Positions 5,350 to 5,645 of a stretch of 5,645 nt of DNA are shown in pieces. The notes beneath the pieces were generated by a model that saw nothing but the letters and a program-made list of their open reading frames with translations, was not told the DNA's origin and did no database searches. Position numbers and translations under genes: made by a program. The stretch spans positions 1 to 5,645 of the forward strand of contig JASLBX010000067.1 of NCBI GenBank assembly GCA_030146385.1, written 5' to 3'. The stretch is from Jiangellaceae bacterium (GTDB taxonomy: Bacteria > Actinomycetota > Actinomycetes > Jiangellales > Jiangellaceae). Every line of letters begins with the position of its first letter. The stretch's first letter is position 1.

Positions 5350-5355
5350 CTCCTT
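5350..5355 (-). promoter_or_regulatory. Ribosome binding site for the ATG at 5341
   Basis: AAGGAG on the minus strand lies eight bases from the ATG at 5341 and marks it as the original start of the pyruvate-oxidase-like gene. This is the main reason to think the in-frame ATG at 5244 is not the natural start. Confidence 0.75.
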
Positions 5356-5370
5356 GGCTGACATCTCGTG

Positions 5371-5394
5371 GTTAGCTTGCCGATCTTCGGGTAT
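5371..5394 (+). promoter_or_regulatory. SigB/SigF-like promoter of the small membrane protein gene
   Basis: GTTA (5371-5374), 14 bases, then GGGTAT (5389-5394) matches the stress sigma consensus with one mismatch in the -35 box. Predicted transcription start is near 5401, about 35 bases before the GTG at 5436. Confidence 0.65.
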
Positions 5395-5399
5395 GTCAA
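5371..5399 (-). promoter_or_regulatory. Candidate housekeeping promoter of the pyruvate-oxidase-like gene
   Basis: Read on the minus strand, a perfect TTGACA (5399-5394) is followed after 17 bases by GCTAAC (5376-5371), a poor -10 match (3 of 6). It would start transcription about 20-25 bases before the ATG at 5341. It occupies the same DNA as the rightward stress-type promoter, so both could not be used at once. Confidence 0.35.
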
Positions 5400-5435
5400 T
5401 GAGCGACACCGTCCGACGCTGGATTGGAGCACGCC

Positions 5436-5591
5436 GTGATCATTTTGGGCGTTGTGCTGCTAGTTCTCGGCCTGATCTTCAACATTGGCATCCTGACCAC
5501 GATCGGGATCATTCTGATCGTGGTGGGAGCCCTGCTGTACCTGCTCGGGTCTATGGGGCGGCCGCTCGGAGGCCGGCGCCACTGGTGGTAG
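5436..5591 (+). CDS. Small hydrophobic membrane protein (DUF6131-like)
   Basis: This short 51-codon gene encodes an almost wholly hydrophobic peptide: an initial segment VIILGVVLLVLGLIFNIGIL, then TTIGIILIVVGALLYLLG, ending in the polar tail SMGRPLGGRRHWW. It should form two closely spaced membrane helices, or a hairpin, with the basic tail in the cytoplasm. The pattern, including GRP-GGRRH followed by aromatic residues, is like the small actinobacterial proteins I recall as DUF6131; the function is unknown. The start is GTG at 5436 with GGAG (5426-5429) six bases upstream, and the stop is TAG. It is preceded by a SigB/SigF-like promoter and reads away from the pyruvate-oxidase-like gene. A perfect ribosome-binding spacing, the hydrophobicity pattern and the family-like tail make it a real gene despite its size. 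Confidence 0.8.
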   Translation: MIILGVVLLVLGLIFNIGILTTIGIILIVVGALLYLLGSMGRPLGGRRHWW

Positions 5592-5607
5592 CCACCGACG
5601 CCGCGAC

Positions 5608-5622
5608 TCACCGGTTCGGTGA
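5608..5622 (+). terminator. Possible weak hairpin after the small membrane protein gene
   Basis: TCACCG (5608-5613) and CGGTGA (5617-5622) form a 6-bp stem with a 3-base loop, 16 bases after the stop codon at 5591. There is no T-run and the window ends soon after, so a terminator role is only a suggestion. Nothing else is recognisable in the last 54 bases. Confidence 0.25.
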
Positions 5623-5645
5623 TGCTGCGCTGATGTGCCCCAGCA

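Noticed and set aside
4669..5361. 230-codon open frame on the plus strand opposite the pyruvate-oxidase-like gene
   Set aside because: It is antisense to conserved TPP-enzyme motifs, has no recognisable motif, and extends over the PoxB start and its ribosome binding site.
4500..5432. 310-codon open frame on the minus strand overlapping the pyruvate-oxidase-like gene
   Set aside because: Its translation is rich in Ser, Arg, Pro and Thr without domains, typical of a shifted frame of a GC-rich gene. It is the third frame and does not repair the frameshift near 5337.
1..5645. Possible defence system, prophage or mobile element
   Set aside because: There is no transposase, integrase, nuclease, toxin-antitoxin pair, CRISPR repeat or flanking target duplication. 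The only long inverted repeat fits a terminator between convergent genes.

Overview
The window reads as chromosomal DNA of a high-GC actinomycete. Supporting signs are the strong G/C bias at third codon positions, a WhiB-family protein (known only from Actinobacteria and their phages), a luciferase-like oxidoreductase of the type that uses F420, and promoter-like sites of the actinobacterial SigB/SigF stress class. The genus cannot be settled from the sequence. There are no tRNA, rRNA, CRISPR or insertion-sequence features.

Layout. Positions 1-699 (+) hold the 3' part of an F420-dependent luciferase-like oxidoreductase; its start lies outside the window. It converges, with a 9-base gap, on a single-domain STAS anti-anti-sigma factor (709-1074, -). 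A 160-base divergent spacer (1075-1234) carries two candidate stress promoters and a perfect 12-bp palindrome. To its right is a two-gene operon: a hemerythrin-like HHE protein with a Rho-N-like tail (1235-1798) and a GT4-type glycosyltransferase (1795-2898), joined by a GTGA overlap. A second stress-type promoter directly after that operon's stop codon (2899-2923) precedes a cysteine-free HesB/IscA-like protein (2981-3271) and a WhiB regulator (3268-3522), again joined by a GTGA overlap. A long perfect hairpin (3531-3584) separates whiB from a convergent TPP-dependent pyruvate-oxidase-like gene (open frame 3580-5244, -). The natural start of that gene, at 5341, is cut off by an apparent one-base frameshift in a C run. 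Last is a small membrane protein of 51 codons (5436-5591, +), preceded by a third stress-type promoter.

How the parts fit. Three of the rightward transcription units begin with nearly the same pattern, GTTA or GTTT, 14-15 bases, then GGGTAC or GGGTAT. This is the pattern expected for SigB/SigF-like general stress sigma factors. The window also encodes a STAS protein of the kind that frees such sigma factors from anti-sigma kinases. My reading (inference) is a locus of general-stress genes with its own partner-switching component. The cargo leans towards iron, redox and the envelope: a hemerythrin-like protein, a Fe-S-type WhiB, an A-type-carrier fold without cysteines, a glycosyltransferase, a small membrane protein and a peripheral pyruvate oxidase. 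I see no evidence of a defence system or mobile element. The most notable items are the shared promoter pattern, the pyruvate oxidase frameshift, the cysteine-free HesB protein coupled to whiB, the hemerythrin-like protein lacking expected metal ligands, and the long hairpin that overlaps a stop codon.
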